From NCBI RefSeq assembly GCF_021917145.1, contig NC_061080.1:3391497-3455496 (forward strand): DNA of 64,000 bases. The letters are read 5' to 3'. Positions 20,300-30,903 of this stretch are shown piece by piece (the first letter of the stretch is position 1; each line of letters opens with the position of its first letter). The notes under the pieces are model-generated. The model ran no database searches and was not told the origin of the DNA. It saw only the letters and a list, made by a program, of their open reading frames with translations. This DNA is from Hypomesus transpacificus. Taxonomy: Eukaryota; Chordata; Actinopteri; Osmeriformes; Osmeridae. Position numbers and translations under genes: made by a program.

Positions 20300-21430
20300 A
20301 GCGGCATTAATGTATTTGAAGCACTTCAAAGGATATTAAAATCATGTTTCGTGTATTATTGCTAATTCATAATAAGTATTTTGTGCAGAAACTTTTATCT
20401 TAAGTAGTGGGGTGTGGAAAAAAACGGGTTGTTGTTGAATGTTGAATGTTTATCTTGTTTATTGTTAAGAAAACAACAACTGTCTCTTTGGTCAACTAAA
20501 TGTAATTTACAACTGAAGAGTCTCCTTACTTACAAAATGAGAACAATTTAAATGTTTTATACAGTATGATACAAGACATGCTGCATCTAATTATGTACAT
20601 AGAAATTATTACTCTTGAAATTCTATTAGTCTTCATCATAAACATATCACACTTCATTAACGTCTTGTAGCTTACAAACATTTTATTTACAAGAACCTTC
20701 ACTGTGAAAAGCAATAACATGTTACATGTTGTAATGTAACATTACAAACACAACTTGAGCATTAAAAAAAAAAAAAAAAAAAAAAATTGTAAGTACAATA
20801 CAGGGCAGTACATGGTGAATGCTTAACAACATGAATCAAGAAAACCATCATGAAAAAAGAAAATAAAATAACTTTATAGAACATTTTAGCATCTTAGCAT
20901 GACAGCTTTTTAATCAAACGTAATACTGGAGGCATTGGTACAATAGGCCTAAAGCAACAGACTATTGTCTATCCATAGTAACCCGACAGATAAAACTGTG
21001 ATTCTCAAGATGGCAACTCAGACATCTAATAGAGGAAAAATAATGAATAGTTAAAGTTCTCTAAAGTCAAATGTCAAAAGTACAAACATGGTTAAATAGA
21101 AACCCAACAATGAAATATATTTTTGTCCTGTAATTTTCACCTACTTTTTAGCAAACATTTGCCACTTATCAATTAGACTGTGTTACTTCAGTAGCCAGTA
21201 TGAACGGGTGTCAGAAAGACAACAATTATAGTTTAAAAAAGTGATCTCTCATTGCTTTGCTTGCGTGAAACTTTATAGCATACTTAAGGCACATTCCAAA
21301 CACATCACAGATATCGTTAATAATGGCTGTTGGAACTCTTCTCCCTTCGTTCTCTTCACTCACATGCACACGCACGCGCTCGTCATCTGACAGTCAATCA
21401 ACAAACCATCACACACACACACATACCCAC
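20300..21430. other. AT-rich stretch, no gene seen
   Basis: Contains a poly(A) tract at 20764-20786 and otherwise no ORF, splice series or repeat that I recognise. Confidence 0.6.
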
Positions 21431-21690
21431 ACACAGTGTGGCAATCAATAACAGTCATACACACACATACAACACAGTCCTTCAGGTTAGTCCATTGTCT
21501 TGGTCCCCTCGTTGGACTTGTTCAGGATGGTGAGCAGGTTCTTGGACATGAAGTAGGGCCTCTCTGCAGTTCCATCATTAGGCTCCAAATCTTCCACTGT
21601 CAAATGGGGAGAAAGTGGAAGACACTCATCATCACCCCCCCAAAACACCAATGCATCATAAAACTACCATATTCAGGAATAAAAAATGCA
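21431..21690 (-). CDS. Duplicated C-terminal exon, copy 1 (unknown protein)
   Basis: An exon at 21487-21596 follows the acceptor CATTTGACAG and ends in TAA. It encodes EDLEPNDGTAERPYFMSKNL, then LTILNKSNEG and KTMD. The surrounding 260 bp are duplicated at 27200-27455 with few differences, including the intron side. I do not recognise the protein. A candidate upstream exon on the same strand at about 24112-24211 (FPASFPYKGPAEELRS) is unproven. Confidence 0.45.
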
Positions 21691-22489
21691 GAAAACATGG
21701 AAGAATAGTAGCCTGAGAGATCTATCTTAAGTTTTGAACCATGAAAGACTCGTCTAGCGACAACATTTACTTAGTGACACATTACATCGAAGACGGTAAA
21801 AAAGCATCAAGACATGAGGTTAGGTTTTTAGAAAAGCCCTCGTCAGGCAACTTTACAGTGACGCCATGCAGCCCAAGAGAGACAAAGAAAGATGGAGAGA
21901 GTATACAGAGATTGAGAACATGTCAGAAAAAGGCAAGTAGTGTCAATAAACGGTTACAAGACTTTCAGAGAGGTCAAGACGACCCGCGACACAATCACAG
22001 CACTGATGCGAGTGCCGAATACCAAGGCAAGACAGTGGCATGTCAATACACTGAATCCAACCAAATCCAACACAATATCTGGGCTGGGGTCTACATGACG
22101 AAATACAAGACCGAAGCTAAGTCGTCTGTTACAGTCAAAAGTATGTGAACACGTTAATTCCATTGAGATAAAAACAGCATCTAGGAACATCACATCTATC
22201 AAAGAATTCAAACCATTTGGCGTCAGCTGGTGTTGATGTAAACGGTGAACACGTCTATCAGAATGAGATTTTTGTTTATGACTTTAAACAGGGTGGTGGC
22301 TTGGTAGTGCATTTGTTAAAGTGATTAAGACAATATTATAGGAAGTATTTACAAAGTGGAGTTGGGCACAGGTTCAGCACTCACAGTTCTACAGATCTGC
22401 TCCCACGCAGAAAGTGAAGAAGAAGGGAGGAGGATGTTTCTGTGGCCTCATGAGGGCTTTCGGGAGAAATGTCAGGTGAGGCAGAGGAA

Positions 22490-23015
22490 AGAAAGTTCTT
22501 CTCACAAGCTCTTCTCCTGTCTGGCCCCCCAGTGGTGGAATCAACTCCCCACCTCCATCAGAGACACTGACTGTCGCCCCACCTTCAAGAAAAAGCTCAA
22601 GACACACTTGTTCCGGGAATACAACGGCACCTAGGAATGATGTGCTGAACCTGATGTCAATTTCCCCCAGGATCACAAAGACTCTTGCTTAGAGACTTGT
22701 TGGTTAGCTGTAACTGTTTTTAAAACTCTGTACTCGCTGTGAAATATGCTTACTGTTCCTTGCTTTTCTACAGGTACACTCCTGCACTTTTTTGAGGTTC
22801 ATCTTGTTTAATTGTAACTTGTTTAACTACATGCTCTTATGGTTGTTCCCTTTGGCACTCATTTTTGTTTTTTCACAATGTATGCTTCATGTTTGGCTAC
22901 CCGCAATGTTTGGGGATACCTCTGTGTTATTATCAGTGACCTATTCACTTTGTAAAGCTCTCTCTTGGAAGTTGCTTTGGATAAAAGCGTCTGCTAAATG
23001 AATAAATGTAAAGTA
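22490..23015 (+). mobile_element. L2 LINE 3' end
   Basis: The 5' part encodes the end of an L2 ORF2 (CLAPQWWNQLPTSIRDTDC, KTHLFREYNGT, stop at about 22635). A 3' UTR follows and ends GCTTTGGATAAAAGCGTCTG CTAAATGAATAAATG. It is a 5'-truncated insertion and is the best preserved L2 tail in the window, useful as a reference for the interrupted copy at 39.8-48.67 kb. Confidence 0.85.
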
Positions 23016-25038
23016 AAACTTTTAAGTTGATCTTCACAGTTGTTATTATGTAAACATGGTTACATTCATAATAAACATACAGTGCCAGAAACCACATATC
23101 AATGGTTTCCTGGTGTTCTAAGCTCATAGAGTAGAAGTTCATCAGAAAGGATTTTCTTTTCTTTTTGAAGGATTGCACTGTGGGTGAGAAGACCTAGGGT
23201 GGAATTTCACATGCAGAGAACATCACCTCCATGAAAGCTGCTGCATCTGCTGTGAAGAATAGAGATGCTGATCAGTTTCCCACTACTCTGTAATCCACAT
23301 TAATTATTCATCATTAATTAAACATTTGTTGCATTTCATTTGGGTTTTTGACAGTTCCTATTTTCATCTATTAACATCAACCAAAGAGATCTTAATTAAA
23401 CTCCATTTGCGCAGTGAACTGCAGTTCTTAGTAAAGCCTCTAGGTGGTAAAGTTATCACAGTTATTTAGAGGATTCTGTCATGGGAAAAAAAGTGTTTGA
23501 TTTGTGGAAGTGCCCCACAATCCCTTTGGCGAATCTACATGATGAGACTGCTTTATTTTTGCTTTGTTTAACATTAGTTGTATGTGGGGCCCATGGGTAG
23601 GGGAGTATGGGAATTCATGACTCAGCTTGTATGGTATCGTAAAAAATGTGTCTGACTCGTGTTTGGGTGTTATGATGCCGAAGAGAATACCACTACATAA
23701 GCCCAGTCATCCATATTCTGCTCCTGCAGTGCAGGGATGATCACTGATCATGGCACTCTTGATAACCTTTTAAAATGTGTTCACCTTGGTGAGCACATTT
23801 TAATCAAGTCCTCTGTGCTGTGACCAGCTGTGAGGAATTCTGGAGAGGGAGAGGACCTGAGAGTTTCCCGTCTGTGTTACAGACCTTTGGAAAAAGTCAG
23901 GCTTTTATAAGACCTTCTGATCAAAGACTGTTTATTCGTAGCAATTAGATTTGAATAAATTGAATAAACTTTCCAAGGTTGGTTAACAAAAACTGGAGCC
24001 TCCAGTTTTAACATTTCCTTTGGCCTTTGTCTGTGTTTTCTACAACTCCAACCACACTTTTATCCCATTGAGAGTATAGAAACAACAGTGGTGTCTCTAC
24101 CTGTCCTCCAGTGAAGGTCCTCGCTGAGCGGAGCTCCTCTGCAGGACCTTTATAGGGGAACGAGGCAGGGAACACCTCCCCTGTCTTCATGTTTAGCACT
24201 GCTTCGTAAAAAAATACAATACTCTGTGCCATACTGCCCACAAGTGGAAAAAAAGCCTGTACCATTTTCAGCTGCTATAACTGGCTTTTTCCTCAGAAAT
24301 GGACTGTCTTTGGCATTGTGCAGTAATTAATAAATGTAAACGTGCTTACGCGTTGCTTAAAGCAAACGTGTCTACATAACCCCGTATGACTCAGGTGTGA
24401 TTGTAGACATACATTTATTTACATTATTGCCAAAATGAATCTACCAGTCAAATATTAATCATTTAATGAATTATGTGTGTCCCACAAAGACAACACAAAT
24501 GCATCCTGCAACACATCAGAAAGTCTACATTTAAAAAAGGAAACTTAGACATAAAGCATAAAATCAAATTTTTACACCTTGATTTGTACATATTAAATGT
24601 GTATATCTACATTGATTTATGTTGGGCTCTGACTGGACTACTCCTGTATCTTTATGATTTTCTTGGACAAAATGGTTTTAGTAAAATAAAATATATATCT
24701 TTCAATGACACAATTGCAACTTCCTTGAAAAGGGTAACATGTATTCATCTTTGTGTTGGCCTATATTCATGTATCTTTCCACTAAAACAACATTAAAACA
24801 TTAAACAGTAAAATACAGTGCATGACAGTGCCTCCATATTTTGGTACTTACAGTATATTCACACTGCTGTACATAAATGCTATTATTTTGCACTTCTGGT
24901 TAGATGCTAACAGCATTTCATTGGCTATATACCCTTGCAATTACATTTAAATTACAAGTTTAATCTTAGCTAATCTAATCATCCTGTCATTAGATAATGT
25001 CATTAGATCATGTTACAAGTTATCCTAAAAAGCTAATA
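23016..25038. other. No confident gene
   Basis: AT-rich DNA without a recognised repeat family. An open minus-strand stretch at 24008-24265 contains a possible exon with an AAGCAG acceptor near 24211, but no conserved domain, and its partners are unclear. Confidence 0.5.
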
Positions 25039-26408
25039 TCACCAAATGGTGACACCAAACATAACCAATATACAATATATACAAGTACAAAATACTATAA
25101 AAGGAGGTGTTTTGTTTGGACTGGGGTTGAACATGGAATGTCTCTTGCTGCTGTAGCTGCTTCCCGGACAGCATAGCACACCACAACACTGACACCAAAT
25201 ACCAACTACAATCCCAAGACATGAGCCCAGTGGTCCATATTGGGCTCCTGCAATCGCCCCAAAGAATGCTGCCACAATTGTAGTAATTATCATACATGGC
25301 TTGATGTAGTGCTTCATAACAGCCATGCCCGCCTCCTTGTAACCATCTCTTACTACCTCCAGGTCCACTTTCTGATGGCCATGATCATCCTTTGTCTCCT
25401 GCTCTTCGCCACTGACTAGAAAGATCAAACAAAAGCACAAAAGGTTCAAACAAAATAGCTTGTTACAATCACTAGTTAGTTTTGTGTTACATTAGTTACA
25501 AAACTTGTGCTGTTCACATTTTATAGTGCACATTTCATGATTTTGAATCAACAGAGTTGGTGTTTCTATTCTATTCTTTTCAAAATGTTCTTTCTATTCT
25601 TCAATAATTTATGCTTACTGGTGGGTGGAATGTCAAGACTACTCTTCCTCTTCCTAAAGCCCTCTTTTGGAACCTTTTCTGTTATATACAAATTCAGCTT
25701 ATCCTCCAAATCTTTCAGCCGAGATTCGTATCTTTTTTTCTGTTTTGCCAGACTGTGTTGAAGTTTTTTCTCATTCATCCTTCTTGTCTCTGACACCTCT
25801 CTTGGCATCTTCCTCTCAAACAGATCATAGTTCACTTGGGGTAAGAAGACCTCATCAGCATTGTCCTCCACCATCACCTCAATCTTCTGCAGGAGCTCTG
25901 CCACCTGCGTACGATTACTTGAAGGTCCACAAAGAACATGATGTCTGCCTCCACATTTCTCCAAAAGTGCTTTTGTACTCTCCATAACCTGTTTGGAGAG
26001 AGTGAATGTATCCTCTTCTTCACTAACAAACAGGACCATGGTGTGTTTCCAAACCCTCTCTGACAAAAAACTCCATGAGGTGCTGGTTGGACTTTTTTTC
26101 ATTGGCTAAAATATTTTCCCCTAAGGGCACCACAAGCAGGAGAGCATGAGGTCCTGGGGATAACAGAGTCCCACTTTTCACTATTTCCTTTTTGATTTGG
26201 CTAGACGTGCGTTTCACAGACACTCTGTCCCAGCCCGGTGTTTCCACCACAGTCACTGTCCTTCCTGCTACTTCTCCTTGCTTTTTCACGCAAATGCCTC
26301 TGTCTTTCCAGTTCCCTTCTCCCAGGATGTGTCCGGCAACCACACTCTTCCCGGCCCCAACTTTCCCCAGCAGTACAAGTCGAAGATCTGAGTGAGGAGA
26401 AAGACCCC
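25039..26408 (-). pseudogene. GIMAP-type GTPase (AIG1 family), one frameshift
   Basis: Immune-associated GTPases bind GTP and act on intracellular membranes of lymphoid cells (family knowledge). The exon 25619-26408 (acceptor CCTCCTCAG, donor GTAAGC) encodes a P-loop GKVGAGKS, the G3-like VETPGWD, and the conserved box GPHALLLVVPLG. A helical Lys/Glu-rich segment follows (EKKLQHSLAKQKKRYESRL). The next exon, 25039-25415, enters in phase and encodes a membrane-spanning glycine/alanine helix (TTIVAAFFGAIAGAQYGPLG) and a Cys-rich tail. Between ANEKKSNQHLMEF and ERVWKHTMVLF the frame changes at a run of six A (26065-26070, plus strand). The rest is open, so this is a very recent lesion or a sequencing error. 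Any exon upstream of 26408 was not identified. Confidence 0.8.
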
Positions 26409-26536
26409 CTGAGGAGGAAAAAAACAGAAAAGGAGTAAACTACATTTGCAGCTGATTTAACAAACACAAATGAATAACAACAACTGTAGCCTACTATAAT
26501 GTTTAAAGAGTTAATTGACTAAAAGCAGATACAAAG

Positions 26537-27175
26537 GGATCTGCGTCGGTGACCCCCTCATCCTCTGCCAGGAACCTTGGGGTTACCATGGATGACGAGC
26601 TCTCCCTCACGGCCCACATTGCTGCGGTCTCCCGGTCGTGTAGATTCACCCTCTACAACATCCGGAAGATCAGGAGATACCTGTCTGAGCACTCCACCCA
26701 GCTGCTTGTCCAAGCAATGGTCCTCTCCAAGTTGGACTACTGCAACTCGCTGCTCGCCGGTCTCCCAGCATGCGCAACCCGCCCTCTTCAAAGGATTCAG
26801 AACGCAGCGGCCTGCCTGGTCTACAATCTACCCAGACGCTCCCACGTTACCCCGCTCCTCATCTCCCTCCACTGGCTACCCATAACGGCCCGCATCAGAT
26901 TCAAGACCCTGGTACTGACCTTCCGAGCAGTGAACGGGACTGCACTCGACTACATCAAGTCTCTCCTGCAGCCTTAAACCCCCACCCGCCACCTACGGTC
27001 TTCTTCAGACAACCACCGCTCAAGACCGCCCGGTCCCAACACAAGCTCTTCTCCTGCCTGGCCCCCCAGTGGTGGAATCACCTCCCCACCTCCATCAGAG
27101 ACACAGACTGTCTCTCCACCTTCAAGAGAAGGCTCAAGACGCACTTGTTCCGGGAGTACAACGGTACTTAGGAAT
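26537..27175 (+). mobile_element. L2 LINE fragment (ORF2 C-terminal part)
   Basis: Encodes the C-terminal segment of L2 ORF2: NLGVTMDDELSLTAHI, LLVQAMVLSKLDYCNSLLAG, LISLHWLPITARIRFKTLVL, and further on LAPQWWNHLPTSIRDTDC and THLFREYNGT. One frame change occurs near 26977. It is truncated at both ends and lacks the L2 tail. It inserted between the GIMAP gene and the SULT-like remnant. Confidence 0.85.
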
Positions 27176-27199
27176 GGTTTGCTTGACCCGAGACAGACA

Positions 27200-27455
27200 G
27201 TGTGGCAATCAATCAACAGTCATACACACACATACACACACATAGTCCTTCAGGTTAGTCCATTGTCTTGGTCCCCTCGTTGGACTTGTTCAGGATGGTG
27301 AGCAGGTTCTTGGACATGAAGTAGGGGCTCTCTGCAGTTCCATCATTACGCTCCAAATCCTCCACTGTCACATGTGGAGAAAGTAGAAGACACTCATCAT
27401 CACCCCCCCAAAACACCAATGCATCATAAAACTACCATATTCAGGAATACATATA
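27200..27455 (-). CDS. Duplicated C-terminal exon, copy 2 (unknown protein)
   Basis: The exon at 27255-27364 follows acceptor ACATGTGACAG, encodes EDLERNDGTAESPYFMSKNL and the same KTMD end as the copy at 21487-21596, and ends in TAA. It lies directly downstream (in minus orientation) of the SULT-like exons but is not a known sulfotransferase C terminus. It could have been fused to them by the duplication. The copies differ at two residues in this part (P/R, R/S), so both were under similar constraint or split recently. Confidence 0.45.
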
Positions 27456-27461
27456 ACACAC

Positions 27462-28483
27462 CTCGTTCAGTTGCTCGTAAGTCACAATCATCACATTTGG
27501 ATCATCCATGCGTTTCTCCCAAGCCAGGGCAGGATCAAAGTAAGACCCCCTAGCCACGAAAATAAAACCAAAGGAATTGTTGTTTAGAGTTCCCTGATTT
27601 TGTCCTAACAGTGCACCAAATACTACCTGTAGGGGATTAGTGAAACATTTGCCAATGGCTTGATGTTATCAGCTTATATTCGCAGGTTCAGCTGTGAAAT
27701 GTATTTGGTTATCCTTGTTCTCACCTTCTCCTTTCATGAAGTCTGTGAAAAAGGCGTCACCTTCTCCTTTCATGAAGTCTGTGAAAAAGGCGTCACCTTC
27801 TCCTTTCATGAAATCTGTGAAAAAGGCGTCCCAGGATTTGACATTTGGCAGAACAGGGTTGTTGTTCATGAGGTGGTAGTAGGACACAACCGTATCTTTT
27901 GGGTTTCGAAACACAACTATCATCTACAAGTAAAATTCAAATTTACAGGGTGAGCTGCATCTGTTCCGAGGAGGGAAATGGCCACTGCATCTTGAGGTCA
28001 CAGGTGAACTACACAAGTGGTCTCCTAAAGTCACATATGCTGAATGTGCTCATTGGTGCCATTCACTAGTAATTACTTAACACTGACCTTTGTTTTCTTT
28101 TCTGTAAAAGATTTGGGTATATTATCTGGGTGCATGTGTGTGCCCAATAACCGAGGGGAGGGCTTCTCTTTAACCATCTGCAAACAAAAAGATGAATACT
28201 GCTTAATATTTGTTTTGCGTTACTCTTGCATGTGTCCTCACACACCTAAAATAAACAGGTTTAAAATGTTAAGGCCATACACCACAAAACTACAATAATT
28301 TACAAATGTTGTGTTGCAATTACAATGTTATCAGACTTGTAATTTCTCAGTGAAAAAAAATAACCTATGTATAACGTACCTGTTGCATTTCAGGTGAGAA
28401 GCATCTGCGGCACAGCAGGCATTTCTTTTGGCCCAGTGGTTGCAGCCATGATTTTGAAGATCACAATAATCATCCAATTGAAT
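27462..28483 (-). pseudogene. sult6b1-like: SULT6B1-like cytosolic sulfotransferase remnant
   Basis: Cytosolic sulfotransferases transfer sulfate from PAPS to small acceptors (family knowledge). Exons in order: 28380-28483 (FNWMIIVIFKIMAATTG), 28088-28177 (90 bp, KEKPSPRLLGTHMHPDNIP), 27725-27923 (VVFRNPKDTVVSYYHLMNNN; RNPKD is the 3'-phosphate-binding motif) and 27462-27556 (95 bp, SYFDPALAWEKRMDDPN). The normal third exon is 127 bp; here a 36-bp unit (DAFFTDFMKGEG) occurs three times, giving 199 bp. Lesions: the first exon changes frame before FSPEMQQ, and the acceptor of the 95-bp exon reads CG, not AG. The exon before 28483 (PAPS loop start) and the last exons are absent. A dead gene is the best reading. 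Confidence 0.85.
27725..27832 (-). repeat. 36-bp in-exon triplication
   Basis: Three head-to-tail copies of a 36-bp unit beginning CTTCTCCTTTCATGAA(G/A)TC on the plus strand. The unit is one piece of the ancestral SULT exon, so two copies are extra. One copy differs at a single base. Confidence 0.95.
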
Positions 28484-28874
28484 CTGACAAACCCAAATCA
28501 CTGGCATTAACAGTTTCCAAAATTCTCGTGGTTTGCTGCGTTGACGCCAGTTATGGCCAATCAAGCACTGTTTTCTTAATTTATCACTGACAAACTGCAC
28601 GGTTGAGAATGTAATTGTTTTCGCATTAGAACTTGCACAAACCAATGCTTTGAAATTTGTCAGTTTATGTATTGGGCTGTGTTAAACTCTTTCTCCAATC
28701 TGCAGATTGATAATACAACCAGAACTCAATTAAACTTAGTCTTTCAGTTAGTCAAGAGGCGGACTAAAACCCTTTCTTCAACAAATATTTAATTCAATTA
28801 AACAGTTTGGTCTAAGCCTTTTTAATCTTGCATACTGGTACACAACCACAAATACGTTGCCCTGAGAATAAAAA

Positions 28875-28992
28875 AATATGACTTCTGCCGTGAGTCTAGG
28901 AGAGATTCACCTGCACTCAGACAACTTCTGCCGTGAGACCAGGAAAGATTCACCTGCACTCAGACAACTTCTGCCGTGAGACCAGGAGTACA
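28875..28992. repeat. Short tandem repeat, about 48-bp unit
   Basis: The blocks ACTTCTGCCGTGAG and GATTCACCTGCACTCAGACA recur two to three times in succession. No gene is associated. Confidence 0.8.
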
Positions 28993-29092
28993 GTGTGGCA
29001 GCAGTAGCGTTGTATGTATTGTTTGTAAAAGTGCATTTTCAATTGTGTGTCACTCCGTCCACTGTCCCTCTGCCCTCCATTAGCCTTCTGTT

Positions 29093-29380
29093 TATGTGTG
29101 GGTCAAGGAGCCTCTGACAGCCTCCACACTGGCCTCCACTCCTCTGCACTACCAGAAGCCTAAACTGGAAGAGTGTCTCATCACCTTCATCCACAAGGTT
29201 CAACCACGCCTTGCTGAAAAGCTCACCTGTATGTTCCTGAAGATGGAAAATTATGAGGTGATCCACCTGCTGGAGTCTCCACAGGCTCTGCACTCCAAGA
29301 TCAATCAAGCAGTGGCTGCCCTCCATGCTTCCCACATGAATGTGGCCACTGCTGTTGGTGTGTGTAGAGTTCCTGGATGA
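29093..29380 (+). pseudogene. pabpc1-like: PABPC MLLE (PABC) domain copy 1
   Basis: The segment matches the C-terminal MLLE domain of cytoplasmic poly(A)-binding protein, which binds PAM2 peptides of translation and decay factors. It begins KEPLTASTLAST and contains KVQPRLAEKLTCMFLKMEN, then the core HLLESPQALHSKINQAVAAL. The classical motif KITGMLLE has become KLTCMFLK. The frame stays open to about 29380 and then stops. No RRM domains or linker precede it, so this is a fragment. No poly(A) tail typical of a retrocopy is seen. Confidence 0.75.
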
Positions 29381-29444
29381 TGCAGCACCCACCACCACAT
29401 CAGTGCCAAGCCTAGCTGTAACCCTGTCCACCTCCAGTCACAGC

Positions 29445-29740
29445 AGTGATTGTGCTGGACCAGGAGCCTCTGACAGCCTCCATGCTGGCTGTTGCTCTGC
29501 CCCAGGACTAAAAGCAGATAGTGGGAGAGCGTCTGTACCACCTGATACAGGACATCCAGCCCAGCCTGGTTGGAAATGTCACGGCATGCTGTTAGAGTTG
29601 GACAACGCTGAGATTCTCTACCTGCTCCACCTGCATGGCTCCGCATGCCAAAGTGGATGAGGCGGTGGCTGTGTACAAGATGTACCTGGCCAAAGAGGCC
29701 ACAAAAAACATTGTGACAATACCTTTTGCTGAAGAAAAAC
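29445..29740 (+). pseudogene. pabpc1-like: PABPC MLLE domain copy 2, degenerate
   Basis: A second, more damaged MLLE copy about 350 bp after the first. It reads DQEPLTASMLAVALPQD and then a stop (TAA at about 29512), continues GERLYHLIQDIQPSLVGN, changes frame to GMLLELDNAEILYLLHL and changes again before KVDEAVAVYKMYLAKEA. The GMLLE motif is intact here, unlike in copy 1, so the two copies decayed independently. Two insertions of a pabpc 3' exon, or a local duplication, would explain the pair. Confidence 0.75.
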
Positions 29741-29992
29741 ATGAAAAATCTAGGAATTTCATTGGCTAAAAAATGAAAGCACTGATGGACAGTCTTTCCA
29801 AGAGAAGATCACTTTTATTTTCTTAATGAATGCAATTATGACCCTTCCCATCTGGTATTTTATTTCAGTTAAAGTCATGAAATGCAAATTGACAAGTTTT
29901 TGCTTGCAGTCAATTAAATGGATTGACATGATTTGTGTTATAGTTTGTGTAACAACAAACATCATCATTTCAGTGTTTCCTACACCTTCATG

Positions 29993-30366
29993 TTAGCCTG
30001 GCTGCCAGCCCAACTTAGCCCCGCCCACAAAAAAATGTGGTCGGGAAGTTGGGTCTGGGGAACCTCGGTTGGGGAAAAACTGGGAGTTGTTCGGACCAAT
30101 CAAATTGTCAGGGCGGGCTTTATACGATGATGGACAGACGATCAACAGTAACGTAATCAACCACGTCACCAAAGAGTGCTTGGGTTGAATTTGTTTTCAA
30201 TAAACAACATATTACGTTGCTCTGATTGGTTGTAGGTCTATCCAATCGAGCGAAGAGGCATTTGTTTTACGAGTTCGGTTGAAACACACCCCATACTCAC
30301 AGCCCAACGGAGAGTTCTCAGACTCGTATTCTGACTAGAATTATGAGTATGACAACGTCAGGCTAA
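29993..30366. mobile_element. MITE with TTAGCCTG / CAGGCTAA ends, 374 bp
   Basis: Inverted ends TTAGCCTG and CAGGCTAA, with a TA dinucleotide at each edge. Internal blocks include CCCCGCCCACAAA, TGATGATGGACAGACGATCA-like sequence and GACTCGTATTCTGACTAGAA. An inverted second copy at 54865-55682 is interrupted by a LINE end. No ORF. Confidence 0.8.
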
Positions 30367-30903
30367 TGCTTTCCCTTTAATGCTGGCTACCTACATGTCC
30401 CTATGTTCTTTACACCGTTCACCACCAGAGGTCATCATCTCCAGAATTCTATGAATTGAAATAAATACTGTGTGCTGAAAAGACCTGGTGGATCTGAGCG
30501 AGGTTCAAATTCCCTTGTTCTCATTTGTTGAGTTTTTTTATTTATAACCCGCCATAAAAGCTTCATCTATTGTAGTCTAAGTGCTCATTCTTCTCCAACC
30601 TGTTAACTGTACTTAGCTCTAACTCATCTGCTCTCTCGTCAGGGTTTGGAGCCACCCACACTGAAGGATGTGGGGACAGATAAACATGTAGTTTAATGTT
30701 GACAATCTTTCATTAGGATTTTATCTGTTTTTGTCTGTTGTTTGGTACGTTGTTTTCTTGTGTGGAATAAAGGAAGAGTAGCTGGTGTCTTTGGCATCAG
30801 CTAATGGGGATCTGAATAAAATCAAAATTAGGATGATTTGAATTTTTAGGAACCTCTGGCCTGGTTTATGATGAGCAAGGTGGAAATGAAAAAGGGATCA
30901 TAA

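Noticed and set aside
21741..22148. 135-codon plus-strand ORF
   Set aside because: Composition is random-like, with no homologous feature, splice series or repeat relation that I can see.
24008..24265. Minus-strand ORF with possible exon (FPASFPYKGPAEELRS)
   Set aside because: A plausible acceptor exists, but no domain, no clear donor and no linked exon could be established, so it is mentioned only in passing.
28875..28992. CRISPR-like array
   Set aside because: Only two to three repeats without spacers, in a vertebrate genome; it is a simple tandem repeat.
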